From the NCBI RefSeq assembly GCF_900188175.1, contig NZ_FZOQ01000017.1:58033-122032 (forward strand): 64,000 nucleotides of DNA, read 5' to 3'. Made by a program: the position numbers and the translations under genes. The notes beneath the pieces are model-generated. The model had not been told where the DNA came from. It saw nothing but the letters and a program-made list of their open reading frames with translations, and made no database searches. The DNA is from Pontibacter ummariensis. Lineage in GTDB: Bacteria > Bacteroidota > Bacteroidia > Cytophagales > Hymenobacteraceae. Below, one piece after another: positions 32,748-41,195 of the stretch (positions are counted from its first letter, which is position 1; each line of letters begins with the position of its first letter).

Positions 32748-33701
32748 ATGGCAAATCTCCCCTTACCGCTAAAGCTACTTGCTGGGTTTACCAGGTTGGG
32801 CGGAAAGAGAACCTCTTTGCCGCTGCCTGCGCGGTGTGCATCCACCAACAGGTTCATGAAGTTTATGGACAGCTTTGCAGGGTTAAGCTCGCCTACAGTG
32901 CCAGCACCACAAAACACGGGTTTCACGGCACAGGAGGGGCACGAAATAGGGCTTCGGGTGTTCAGGCCATTCGAAACGGACCGGCTGTTGCCCGTGTGGG
33001 TGTACTTTCATGGAGGCGGGTTTACATTAGGGAGCTACGATGCAAGGGACAATTTCTGTAAGAAAATTGCGGAGCAGTCTTCCTGCCTCGTCGTATCCGT
33101 GCAGTACCGGTTGGCCCCGGAGCATCCATTCCCACAGGGGCTACACGATTGTTATGAAGCTACCGCGTGGCTTGCAGAGAATGCCTCTGCCCTGGGAGGG
33201 GACGGTAGCAGGCTTGCCGTAGGAGGCGAGAGTGCCGGCGGAAACTTTGCCGCTGCTGTGTCGCTCATGGCACGGGACCAGGGCGGGCCGAAGATCCTGC
33301 ACCAGACGCTGCTGTACCCTGCCTTGGACTGCAGTGGTTCTCTGCCGTCGCGGGACGAGGAAGACACGAACTACCTGCTTACCCAGGACATGCTCACGCA
33401 GTTTGGCAACGCCTACCTTCCGGCGGGGCAGGACAGAAAAGACCCTTATTGCTCGCCGATCTTTGCAAGCTTGTCCCCGGATCTTCCGCCTGCTCTGCTC
33501 ATCACCGCCGAGCACGACCCGCTACGGGATGACGGTAACTTGTACGCCCGGCAGTTAAAAGCAGCTGGGGTACCCGTCGTGCACAAAGAGTATGCGAACA
33601 TGATCCATGATTTTGTGCTGCTGATGCCCCGCTACCTGAAGGAGTCCAGAGAGGCGATTTACCTTGTGAACAGGTCCTTGTGCCTGGCCTTTCAGGCGTA
33701 A
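32748..33701 (+). CDS. Alpha/beta hydrolase, HSL-type esterase
   Basis: The 317-residue protein has the hormone-sensitive-lipase oxyanion motif YFHGGGFTLGS, the nucleophile GGESAGGN, an acid in TAEHDPLRDD and a His in MIHDFVLL. It belongs to family IV bacterial esterases that split short-chain esters. There is no signal peptide. It stands between a divergent HAD gene and two sterol desaturase family genes. Confidence 0.9.
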   Translation: MANLPLPLKLLAGFTRLGGKRTSLPLPARCASTNRFMKFMDSFAGLSSPTVPAPQNTGFTAQEGHEIGLRVFRPFETDRLLPVWVYFHGGGFTLGSYDARDNFCKKIAEQSSCLVVSVQYRLAPEHPFPQGLHDCYEATAWLAENASALGGDGSRLAVGGESAGGNFAAAVSLMARDQGGPKILHQTLLYPALDCSGSLPSRDEEDTNYLLTQDMLTQFGNAYLPAGQDRKDPYCSPIFASLSPDLPPALLITAEHDPLRDDGNLYARQLKAAGVPVVHKEYANMIHDFVLLMPRYLKESREAIYLVNRSLCLAFQA

Positions 33702-33891
33702 TCTATTAGTGATTCAGCTCTTGCTTGATATAAGGGGCCTTTCAATGCTTTGGGTACTTTGCGGTTGCTGCGCGTAACAGGTATCCGGCTTTCCCGTCCT
33801 GTAAAAAGCGATGGAACACAACTTCTAAAAACTAATTCAGCTGTTAAAGGCGTTGTCAGGTTAACCAGGTGGCAGGTACCTGGTTCGTACT

Positions 33892-33899
33892 TAAATTTG
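33892..33899 (+). promoter_or_regulatory. Candidate -7 box of first desaturase gene
   Basis: TAAATTTG matches TAnnTTTG, 31 bases before the start codon. No TTG sits at the proper distance upstream, so support is limited. Confidence 0.35.
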
Positions 33900-33930
33900 T
33901 GTCTACATTGGTTTTATAGTTTAATCAGCA

Positions 33931-34707
33931 ATGGACAGCAAGCAGTTCTGGTGGTTTTACCTTTTGCTCACCATCCGGTATGTCGTGATAGCCGGTTTGG
34001 CCTTTGTGGTGTTTTACAAGCTCTTCCCCGCCCGGTTCGCAAAACTTAAGATACAGGCCCTTTTCCCGAAGCGGAAAGACTATGTGCGGGAGGTAGGGTA
34101 CTCCTTTTTCACTTTCTTCGTTTTTGCCTTTATAGGTGTTGTGCTCAGTTCTGATGCCATCAGGCCCTATACCCGGATCTACACAGAAGTAGCTGACCAC
34201 GGTTGGCCTTACTTGGGATTGAGCGTGGTGCTGGCCCTGTTGGTACACGATGCCTACTTTTACTGGACGCACCGGCTGATGCATCACCCCCGCCTGTTCC
34301 GGCTGTTCCACCTGACACACCATCAGTCAACAAACCCATCGCCCTGGGCTGCTTTCTCCTTTAGCCCCCTGGAGGCGGTCGTGGAGGGGAGTGTGATTAT
34401 CGTCATCGCCCTGCTGATACCAATCCACCCGCTGGCGATCCTGCTCTTCCTGCTGTTTATGACCGTGTACAACGTGTATGGGCACCTGGGGTATGAGGTA
34501 TACCCGGCCTGGCTGGTGAATAGCCGGTTGGGGAAATGGCTGAACACCTCTACCAACCATAACATGCACCACAAATATTTTAGGGGCAACTACGGGCTTT
34601 ACTTCCGTTTTTGGGATGAGTTGCTGCGTACCACGCACCCCCACTACAAGGAAACACTCAGAAAACTAACAGGCACTGGCCAGGCGGAGCAGCCGCTCAG
34701 GAAGTAA
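33931..34707 (+). CDS. Sterol desaturase/fatty acid hydroxylase family protein
   Basis: The 258-residue integral membrane protein has four or five helices and the His clusters of the di-iron hydroxylases: HDAYFYWTHRLMHH, HLTHHQS and HNMHHKYF. The family adds hydroxyl groups or double bonds to lipids such as sterols, fatty acids or carotenoids. The substrate is unknown. A second, distantly related member lies 190 bases downstream with its own promoter. Confidence 0.9.
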   Translation: MDSKQFWWFYLLLTIRYVVIAGLAFVVFYKLFPARFAKLKIQALFPKRKDYVREVGYSFFTFFVFAFIGVVLSSDAIRPYTRIYTEVADHGWPYLGLSVVLALLVHDAYFYWTHRLMHHPRLFRLFHLTHHQSTNPSPWAAFSFSPLEAVVEGSVIIVIALLIPIHPLAILLFLLFMTVYNVYGHLGYEVYPAWLVNSRLGKWLNTSTNHNMHHKYFRGNYGLYFRFWDELLRTTHPHYKETLRKLTGTGQAEQPLRK

Positions 34708-34768
34708 GGAAACGTGATCACTACCATGCTGTATAGGAAGCGGTTAGGGGAGCTCTGTATACTTACAG

Positions 34769-34798
34769 TTGCCAGGTTCGTACATGTACTTAGTTTTG
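34769..34798 (+). promoter_or_regulatory. Bacteroidota-type promoter of second desaturase gene
   Basis: TTG (34769-34771), 19 bases, then TAGTTTTG (34791-34798), a full match to the consensus. The predicted start of transcription leaves a leader of about 90 bases before the ATG at 34898. Confidence 0.6.
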
Positions 34799-34897
34799 GA
34801 GAGATAGCTGTGCAATGGGAATTGCCGGATTATCTGCTTAATTTAGAGTGAATCATACGTTTTACAGGATTTCGCATCCGCGTTTACCCCACCTTAA

Positions 34898-35884
34898 ATG
34901 GAAATCTTACTGGAGAACCTTCCCAACCCCTTTGCCTATTTTGTCCCTATCTTTTTTTTACTCATCATTGCGGAGGCCTATATCAGCTACCGTGAGGACA
35001 GAGAGCTGTATGACGTAAAGGACACGATGGCGAGTAGCTGGGTCGGTATTGGAGCTGCTGTCATCAACACCTTAACCAAGACTTACCAGATCGCTTTTCT
35101 CTTTGTCTTTTACAAGCTGTTCGAACCCTTACGCGAGGAGTTTCTGGGCTACGAAGGACTGGGATGGGCCTGGTGGGTGTGGGCCCTGTGTCTGATCGGC
35201 GACGATTTTAACTTTTACTGGCACCATCGCTTTTGCCATACGGTCCGGTTGTTCTGGGCAGCTCATGTGGTGCACCACTCTTCGGAAAAGTTTAACCTCG
35301 GTACCGCATTTCGTAACGGCTGGACGATCTTCCTCTACAAGCCCATTTACTGGATATGGCTCCCTATCCTAGGCTTTAACCCGATCATGATCGCCCTGTG
35401 CATGTCCTTTAACTCTATTTACCAGTTCTTCCTACACTCTACCCTCGTGCCCGACTTAAAGTGGTTCGATAAGATTTTTAACACACCGCGTGTGCACCAG
35501 GTGCACCATGCCTGCAACGTAGAGTACTTAGACCGAAACCACGGGGGGATACTTATTATCTGGGACAAACTGTTCGGGACCTTTCAGAGCCGGGAGGAAC
35601 GTATCGCTCCTAAGTTCGGAGTGTTGCATGGACCAGACTCTCACAACCCTATCAAACTAAACTTCCATGAGTTCGCGGATATCTGGCACGACGTGAAGCG
35701 CGCAAAGTCCTGGAAGGACAAGTTCAAGTATGTGTTTTACCCGCCGGGGTGGAGTCCGGATGGCAGTACGAAAACATCCAGGCAACTACAGGAAGAATGG
35801 GTAAAGCAACAGACACCTGCCTCGCCTGTATCGTTAAAGCCGCAGCCGGGGCAAGAGAAGGCCCCGGCTTTATCTGAGGTATAG
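34898..35884 (+). CDS. Sterol desaturase/fatty acid hydroxylase family protein, second copy type
   Basis: The 328-residue membrane protein has the same di-iron His clusters (FYWHHRFCHTVRLFWAAHVVHHS, split by few residues, and RVHQVHHACN). A longer soluble C-terminal tail ends in a Pro/Gln-rich stretch. It resembles the alkylglycerol monooxygenase / sterol desaturase branch. It is not a recent duplicate of the first copy, since lengths and helix spacing differ. A terminator follows at 35957. Confidence 0.9.
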   Translation: MEILLENLPNPFAYFVPIFFLLIIAEAYISYREDRELYDVKDTMASSWVGIGAAVINTLTKTYQIAFLFVFYKLFEPLREEFLGYEGLGWAWWVWALCLIGDDFNFYWHHRFCHTVRLFWAAHVVHHSSEKFNLGTAFRNGWTIFLYKPIYWIWLPILGFNPIMIALCMSFNSIYQFFLHSTLVPDLKWFDKIFNTPRVHQVHHACNVEYLDRNHGGILIIWDKLFGTFQSREERIAPKFGVLHGPDSHNPIKLNFHEFADIWHDVKRAKSWKDKFKYVFYPPGWSPDGSTKTSRQLQEEWVKQQTPASPVSLKPQPGQEKAPALSEV

Positions 35885-35956
35885 CTAAAGGCCCACAATT
35901 GGTCAAAAGCTGAGGAATGAGAAAGACCTTGCCAGCCTTGCCTGCCATAAAATGAA

Positions 35957-35988
35957 AGAAGCCGCCCGGTGTCACCGGAGCGGCTTTT
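35957..35988. terminator. Bidirectional terminator between desaturase gene and tRNA-like gene
   Basis: The arms AAGCCGCCCGGTG and CACCGGAGCGGCTT form a 13-bp stem with one bulged A and A/T runs outside. It serves the plus-strand desaturase gene and, 4 bases beyond its 3' end, the minus-strand RNA gene. Confidence 0.8.
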
Positions 35989-35991
35989 GTG

Positions 35992-36123
35992 CTGTAGGGG
36001 AAGGATTCGAACCTTCACGAAGTGGTTAGGCAAATATCTTCTATATAGGTTTTAAAAGTGCTTTGTCCCATAACCTTCACCCCCGAGATAGGAGGGCTTG
36101 TCTGCCAGTTTCAACACCCTACA
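35992..36123 (-). ncRNA. tRNA-Leu-like RNA with 63-nt variable arm and CUAUCUC anticodon loop
   Basis: On the minus strand a 132-nt cloverleaf is clear: acceptor TGTAGGG/CCCTACA, a leucine-type D-arm (TGTTGAAACTGGCAGACA), anticodon stem CCCTC/GGGGG with a 7-base loop CTATCTC, and T-arm GAAGG-TTCGAAT-CCTTC. The discriminator is G and no CCA is encoded. Between anticodon stem and T-arm lie 63 bases (36017-36079) that fold into one long interrupted helix: GAAG/CTTC, GTTA/TAAC, GG/CC and CAAA/TTTG. By position the anticodon would be AUC, with U at 37, which no normal tRNA has. It has a near-consensus promoter upstream and a terminator at its 3' end, so it is very likely transcribed. It could be a modified tRNA with another job, or a degraded tRNA; I do not know. 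Confidence 0.6.
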
Positions 36124-36147
36124 GTGTGTTGCTGTGTTGTAGTATGA

Positions 36148-36179
36148 CAAACGTAAGTAATGGCTTTTATGTTTGCAAA
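36148..36179 (-). promoter_or_regulatory. Bacteroidota-type promoter of the tRNA-like gene
   Basis: The minus strand reads TTTG (36179-36176), 20 bases, TACGTTTG (36155-36148), a near-perfect consensus. Transcription should start close to 36142, about 19 bases before the acceptor stem. Confidence 0.75.
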
Positions 36180-36387
36180 TTTTACATAAAAAATAATTAA
36201 AATTTGTTTATTAGGTAATAAAAGTAGGGGTGAGGTGATAAGCGTGCAAAGGTGGTAGCGCTGCAACACTACTAGATGAGCAGGGCTTGAAGCAGGTGGT
36301 GAGTAGCAGGGGCGGATAGGAAAAATATTAAGTTTTGCATATATTTATTCTTCTTTCATCCTGAACTCTAAATCTTATCGCTATCGT

Positions 36388-36846
36388 ATGAAGTTCTTCC
36401 ATCGCACCAACCACTTTGCTTTACTAGCTGCCGCTGCTCTGACTGTAGCCTGTAGCGCACCAAAAGACCACCCTGCTGAGGTAGCAGCTGCAGATTTTAC
36501 TACTATCATCCCTACGTTGGAAGCGACCACGGCAGACTGGAACAAGGGTGACCTGGATAAATTTATCACCATGTACGATAGCGCCGGCACGTTTATGACG
36601 CCTAAAGGGCCTATAGGCGTACAGGAGATGAAAGCATATTACCAGGAAGTGTTTATTGATGGCAAACCGGCCTCGGCTTTAAGCTTTGACAGTCTGGAAG
36701 TGCGCCCGCTAGGAGAAAGCCATGCACTGGTAACAGGCCGTTATACCCTTACCGCTACGGACTCAACCAAGCAGAGCGGGCGCTACTCCCTGGTTTTTGC
36801 CAATACTAAGTCCGGGTGGAAAATCCTGCATGACCATTCCAACTAA
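36388..36846 (+). CDS. DUF4440/SnoaL-like (NTF2 fold) lipoprotein
   Basis: 152 residues with a lipoprotein signal (lipobox VAC, Cys22). The mature part is an NTF2-type cone: ATTADWNKGDLDKFITMYDSAGTFM, then GRYSLVFANTKSGWKILHDH at the end, which is the usual DUF4440 close. Such proteins may bind small ligands or act as steroid-isomerase-like enzymes. No catalytic role is evident here. It likely sits on the periplasmic face of a membrane. Confidence 0.85.
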   Translation: MKFFHRTNHFALLAAAALTVACSAPKDHPAEVAAADFTTIIPTLEATTADWNKGDLDKFITMYDSAGTFMTPKGPIGVQEMKAYYQEVFIDGKPASALSFDSLEVRPLGESHALVTGRYTLTATDSTKQSGRYSLVFANTKSGWKILHDHSN

Positions 36847-36915
36847 GGACACGGGCTTGTCTCCTGAGATAGCCTTAACACCTTAACTTGCATGTGTCCT
36901 TGAAAGCAGCTGAAC

Positions 36916-37869
36916 TTAACAGTCGGAGGAAGATATTTTACGCGGCTGGGACGGGACGTCTGCCAGGCGGAATCTTTCCAGAAAGGACTGGGCATCCCCG
37001 ATCTCTGCGTCCTGCCAGCCCAGCACCTGCGCAATCTTTTGCCACAGACCCTGTGACGCCAAGCCCTGCTTTCGCATTTGATTAATGGAGAGAGAATCGT
37101 GAGACTTCGACAACTTGTTTCCATCCGGTTCGAGGAGGATCGGGTGATGCAGAAACTGCATCGTGGCGAAGGAGCTTTCTCCGGCACATTGCGCTAAGAA
37201 CAGCTGGGCGGCAGTGGAGGCTAATAAGTCCTGGCCCCGCACTAAATGAGTAATACCCATGAGCAGGTCATCGCACACCGAGGCAACCTGGTAAGCAGGA
37301 ACGCCGTCCTTGCGGCGCACCACGAAGTCAGGCATTTCCTGACCCAGGGGGATGTGGCAGCGGCCAAGCAACAGGTCCTGAAAAGAGATAACGGTGTCTT
37401 CTGGAACACGAATGCGCCAGGCAGTGCCAGGCTGGCTTAGTGGCAAGCCCTTGGCGCGGCAAGTGAGGGGGTAGAGGCCTTGTGGTGAGACAGCCGTGAT
37501 CTGGCTACGGGAGCAGGGGCAGGCGTACAGCAGGCCCTGGGCGGATAACTGCTCCAGCATCTCCTGGTACTGCGACAGCCGGCGGTGCTGGGAGTAGTGC
37601 TCGAGAAAGTCTCTGGCATCCTGAGGCCCCTCGTCGTAGTCGATGCCCAGGAAGCGGATTGTGTCAAAAATATCCTGCAGGTACTCTTCCCGGAAACGGG
37701 TATTGTCCAGGTCATCAATGCGCAGGGCAAGGGTGCCATGGCTCTTGCGGGCCAAGGCCCATGTCAGGGCAAACGAGAGGGCATTGCCCAGGTGCAGGTA
37801 GCCACTCGGAGTAGGGGCCAGCCGTGTTTTAAGCGGAGCGGGTGCTATGGGCTGCTTGTGTTGTTCCAA
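36916..37869 (-). CDS. gluQ: Glutamyl-Q tRNA(Asp) synthetase
   Basis: GluQ-RS charges glutamate onto queuosine at position 34 of tRNA-Asp. The 317-residue protein is a GluRS catalytic domain without an anticodon-binding domain. It has RLAPTPSGYLHLGNA (HIGH-type, 26-29), a zinc-site pattern CPCSR ... YPLTC, and the KLSKS motif near residue 267. The length is typical of GluQ-RS. It is transcribed on the minus strand, upstream of nothing related. Confidence 0.93.
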   Translation of the reverse strand: MEQHKQPIAPAPLKTRLAPTPSGYLHLGNALSFALTWALARKSHGTLALRIDDLDNTRFREEYLQDIFDTIRFLGIDYDEGPQDARDFLEHYSQHRRLSQYQEMLEQLSAQGLLYACPCSRSQITAVSPQGLYPLTCRAKGLPLSQPGTAWRIRVPEDTVISFQDLLLGRCHIPLGQEMPDFVVRRKDGVPAYQVASVCDDLLMGITHLVRGQDLLASTAAQLFLAQCAGESSFATMQFLHHPILLEPDGNKLSKSHDSLSINQMRKQGLASQGLWQKIAQVLGWQDAEIGDAQSFLERFRLADVPSQPRKISSSDC

Positions 37870-37990
37870 TTCCTTTTGCTAGAGCCTCGGAGCCGGTTAG
37901 GGTAGGCTTCAGGCAACCTAAATTACAGCTTTCAGCCATAACTTGCCAATCAAGACATTTGTCAGCTATCACAACTGATGCCATAGCGGC

Positions 37991-39415
37991 TTATGCTTCC
38001 CCATCATTTCGAAAACTCTTTACTTCTACGGGCACCCCTTCCGGGTTAATAAACTGCACTTGTTGTCGAGGGTAAACAGGGATAATTTTGTTGGTGTACT
38101 CGGGCTTACTCAATTCCTGCGTTACACGCAGTGTCAGTTCGCTTTTCCACTTTCTGCGCTCCCGTGCCCCTACCAGGTACCGGATAATGATGTTGGTCCA
38201 GGAGTCTTGCAGCGACATGAAAACCTGAGGCTTTTCAGACACATTGTCCCCCAGGCCTGCCCGCTTTAGCAGCTGGCCGTACTTCCGCGCGGGCTCTACC
38301 ATGTACCCGCCAAGGAGGTTAAGGGCCACTTTCTCCAGCACCTCCAGAGACAGGGGCATGTCCGACTCGTTTGCGACCGCCACTGCCAGCTCGTCCCAAA
38401 CGTAGGGGAAGTCCCCGGTTAAATTGGTTACAGTGCCTGTCAGTATCTCGTTGTTCGGGAAGGTAACCATCCTGCCTGTGGGTTGTTCGGCCTGCACAAA
38501 GCCCGGTTCGTAGGGGTCTCCGATCTCCCAGACAGTCGTCGTAAGAAAATCGATCCGGTAAACGTCCCCAAAAACATCGCCCACTCGCACGCGGTCACCT
38601 ACGCGGTAATACCCTTGGAAGGAGTTGAGGAGCCAGCCGGTAAAGCTCTCAATGGGGGTTTGCAGCGACCAGGAGAGGGCCAGGCCAACAAGGCCCAGCG
38701 AGCCGACCAGTGCCCGAATGTCGCCTACGACTACACTTAAAGCCACTCCAACGGCCAGCAGCCAGACACAGATAGATACAATGGAGATGATGGCGTTGGA
38801 GCTACCCCAACGGCCAAGGGCCCGCTGTAGCATAAGCTTTAGCAGGCGCGCGATGATCCAGGCAAAGACCAGGGTGCCGAGTGCGATCAGGATCTTGGGG
38901 AGGTTGTAGAGGAAGCCCTCCCAGAGGTTGTGCAATGCCCCAATGGCCTCGTCCGCAGACTCTTTGCTGGACAGGGCAACGGTACTGTCCCCTTCCGCTA
39001 TCTCTTCTGCTACCGGGTCATCTACGGCCATTTCATCATTTGCTTCGATAGCATCTGCCATCACAGCCTCTTCCTGTGGTGCTGTATCTTGTGCGGCTAG
39101 CCCCGCCTCGTCGGGGGCAAACATCAGCATGATAAAGCCAGTGATGGCCACCGCCAGGATAGAAGCCTGCCGGAAGTTCTTGAGCCTGTTTTCGGCTCCC
39201 TTTACGGCTGCGCCCGTGGCCGACTCTCTTCTCCGGTTGCGGGCTTGTGCCCCTCGCCTGGCCCTGTTGGTTCGACCGCTTCGGCCTGGTATCCGTTCCT
39301 GTGCCCGACCAGGATACCCGTTCCCCGAGTACCCGCTCCGGCTGCTTCTGACTGTGCGGCTTCGGCCTGGTCTGTTATAATTCCTTTTAAAGTTTCTGCT
39401 GTTATAGGATGGCAT
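37991..39415 (-). CDS. MscS-family mechanosensitive ion channel with Arg-rich N-terminal tail
   Basis: About 474 residues from the ATG at 39415; 18 further codons upstream are possible but lack family character. Residues 1-80 are a disordered Arg/Ser/Gly/Asn-rich tail (RNYNRPGRSRTVRSSRSG). A first membrane helix follows (about 85-105), then an acidic linker, then the MscS core with helices at about 170-195, 205-235 and the pore helix GSLGLVGLALSWSLQTPIESF. The beta domain has GYYRVGDRVRVGDVFGDVYRI and FPNNEILTGTVTNLT. It should release solutes on osmotic downshock. The basic tail lies on the cytoplasmic side if topology is normal. Confidence 0.9.
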   Translation of the reverse strand: MPSYNSRNFKRNYNRPGRSRTVRSSRSGYSGNGYPGRAQERIPGRSGRTNRARRGAQARNRRRESATGAAVKGAENRLKNFRQASILAVAITGFIMLMFAPDEAGLAAQDTAPQEEAVMADAIEANDEMAVDDPVAEEIAEGDSTVALSSKESADEAIGALHNLWEGFLYNLPKILIALGTLVFAWIIARLLKLMLQRALGRWGSSNAIISIVSICVWLLAVGVALSVVVGDIRALVGSLGLVGLALSWSLQTPIESFTGWLLNSFQGYYRVGDRVRVGDVFGDVYRIDFLTTTVWEIGDPYEPGFVQAEQPTGRMVTFPNNEILTGTVTNLTGDFPYVWDELAVAVANESDMPLSLEVLEKVALNLLGGYMVEPARKYGQLLKRAGLGDNVSEKPQVFMSLQDSWTNIIIRYLVGARERRKWKSELTLRVTQELSKPEYTNKIIPVYPRQQVQFINPEGVPVEVKSFRNDGEA

Positions 39416-39603
39416 GCTTTCTTCACAAATAGGTTTTCGCCTTGCGGCCCATTCAGGCTCCAGAGGCAATCGCTCTTCCTATACGGTATTTACCGGGTGG
39501 TCGCTACTACAGGATCCTGCATCCGTTGGCTAATTACTTGATAATCTTGTTTTAAGATTCCTTCCTTTTCTCTATCTTTCTGCTAAAACAAAATAAGCTA
39601 ACT

Positions 39604-40134
39604 ATGAAAAACACAAAGGGATTACGTTTACTGACTCTTTTACTGCTAGGCGTGCTGATCTCGGCAAGCGCCTGGGCCCAGGATTCAAAGGCCAACCGGG
39701 CTAGCCCGCCTGCTACGGCCACGGGTAAGGTAGGCCCGGCAACAGTGGTGGTAAACTATAGCAGCCCGGCTGTAAACGGCCGCGAGATATGGGGCGACTT
39801 AGTGCGCTACGGAGAAGTGTGGCGCTCTGGAGCCAACGAGGCCACTACCGTGGAAGTGGATCAGGATGTGTTGGTAGAGGGCCAACGCCTGCCAGCCGGA
39901 CGCTACAGCTTCTATACTATACCTGGCGAAGACGAGTGGACGGTTATCTTTAACAAAGTAGCAGACCAGTGGGGCACGCAGTACGATCAGCAGCAGGATG
40001 CGCTGCGCGTAACTGCGAAGCCACAAAAGTCAACTGCCATGAACGAGCGCCTGAAATACGATGTGACGAATGACGGCATTGTGTTGCTTTGGGAAAATCT
40101 GATGCTGCCGGTTTCCATTAAGCCTGCGCAGTAA
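39604..40134 (+). CDS. DUF2911 family exported protein
   Basis: 176 residues with a signal peptide ending SASAWAQ. The mature part matches DUF2911: VVNYSSPAVNGREIWGDLVRYGEVWRSGANEATTVE, then LPAGRYSFYTIPGEDEWTVIFNK and a C-terminal strand-rich end. The function of the family is unknown. A terminator follows at 40160. Confidence 0.9.
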   Translation: MKNTKGLRLLTLLLLGVLISASAWAQDSKANRASPPATATGKVGPATVVVNYSSPAVNGREIWGDLVRYGEVWRSGANEATTVEVDQDVLVEGQRLPAGRYSFYTIPGEDEWTVIFNKVADQWGTQYDQQQDALRVTAKPQKSTAMNERLKYDVTNDGIVLLWENLMLPVSIKPAQ

Positions 40135-40159
40135 GAAAGGCCTTACATAGTTTGTTTGC

Positions 40160-40197
40160 AATGCCCCCGTACGGCTTTATGCCAGTGCGGGGGCATT
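40160..40197 (+). terminator. Terminator of the DUF2911 gene
   Basis: Arms AATGCCCCCG (40160-40169) and CGGGGGCATT (40188-40197), 25 bases beyond the stop codon. Confidence 0.75.
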
Positions 40198-40302
40198 CTT
40201 GCTTTGTGGCACTTTCTAAATAGCGATGAGCCGTAGAGGGAAAAGGTCTACGCACCCTGTCTGCTCTTGGCACGTATGCAAGGTAAATTAAAAAGAGACG
40301 TT

Positions 40303-41112
40303 ATGGCAGACCAAAAACAGCAGAAATACACTGCTTTAATTACAGGAGCCTCCGGCGGAATAGGCCTGGAACTGGCTGAACTATTTGCGCAGGATGGGCA
40401 CGACCTGGTGCTGGTGGCCCGGTCAGAGGAGAAGCTGAACAGCCTGGCTTTGCGCTTTGCTATCCAGTATAAAGTATATACCAGGGTTATTGCACAGGAC
40501 CTGAGCAAGCCGGACGGGCCGGAGAAGGTGTTTCAGGCGCTGAAGCAGGAGGGCAGGCAGGTAGATGTGTTAGTTAACAACGCCGGCTTTGGGTACTACG
40601 GGGCTTTTAAGGATTCTGACTTACAGAAAGAGCTGGACATGATCCAACTGAACATCACATCGCTTACCGCGCTGTGCAAGCTGTTTCTGAATCAACTACC
40701 GGAGGAGGCAACGGGCAAGATCCTGAATGTTTCCTCTACAGCAGCTTTCCCTCCTGCTGGTCCGTTTATGGCCGTTTACTACGCCAGCAAGGCTTACGTG
40801 CAGTCCTTCTCAGAGGCCCTGGCAACAGAGCTGGAGGACAGTAAGGTGACAGTGACCACGCTCTCCCCCGGCCCTACCGAAACAGACTTTAAGGCGAGTG
40901 CTAACCTGGAAGGCTCGGGGCTTTTTTCGAGCCAGTTGGTGGCCAGTGCCCGCAGTGTGGCCAAAGCAGGTTACGAGGGCGTGCTGAACGGGGAAGTGGT
41001 GGTGATACCGGGTATCCAGAACAAGTTTACAGCTTTCTCCGCAAGGCTTGCCCCCCGAAGCCTGATGCGCAAGATGGTAAAAAGAATACAGGAAAAGCGG
41101 CAGGCGGGGTAG
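40303..41112 (+). CDS. Short-chain dehydrogenase/reductase (SDR)
   Basis: A 269-residue classical SDR: cofactor motif ALITGASGGIGLELAE, NNAGFGYYG, the catalytic Ser in NVSSTAAF, and YYASKAYVQSF with catalytic Tyr and Lys, then SPGPTETDF. It is likely NADP(H)-linked, as judged by the Arg in VARSEEKL. The substrate is unknown. I chose the ATG at 40303, since the 12 extra codons from 40267 precede the usual SDR start. Confidence 0.92.
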   Translation: MADQKQQKYTALITGASGGIGLELAELFAQDGHDLVLVARSEEKLNSLALRFAIQYKVYTRVIAQDLSKPDGPEKVFQALKQEGRQVDVLVNNAGFGYYGAFKDSDLQKELDMIQLNITSLTALCKLFLNQLPEEATGKILNVSSTAAFPPAGPFMAVYYASKAYVQSFSEALATELEDSKVTVTTLSPGPTETDFKASANLEGSGLFSSQLVASARSVAKAGYEGVLNGEVVVIPGIQNKFTAFSARLAPRSLMRKMVKRIQEKRQAG

Positions 41113-41195
41113 CGCCAAGGGTTAAAGAAAGGTTAAAGTTTTTGAAAGCAGGTCGAGTCTGGCTAACTTCTGCCGTGCGAGCAACTACACTGCCT

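Noticed and set aside
36845..36901. 8-bp inverted repeat (AAGGACAC / GTGTCCTT) after the DUF4440 gene
   Set aside because: The loop of about 40 bases and absence of a T-run make it a weak terminator candidate.
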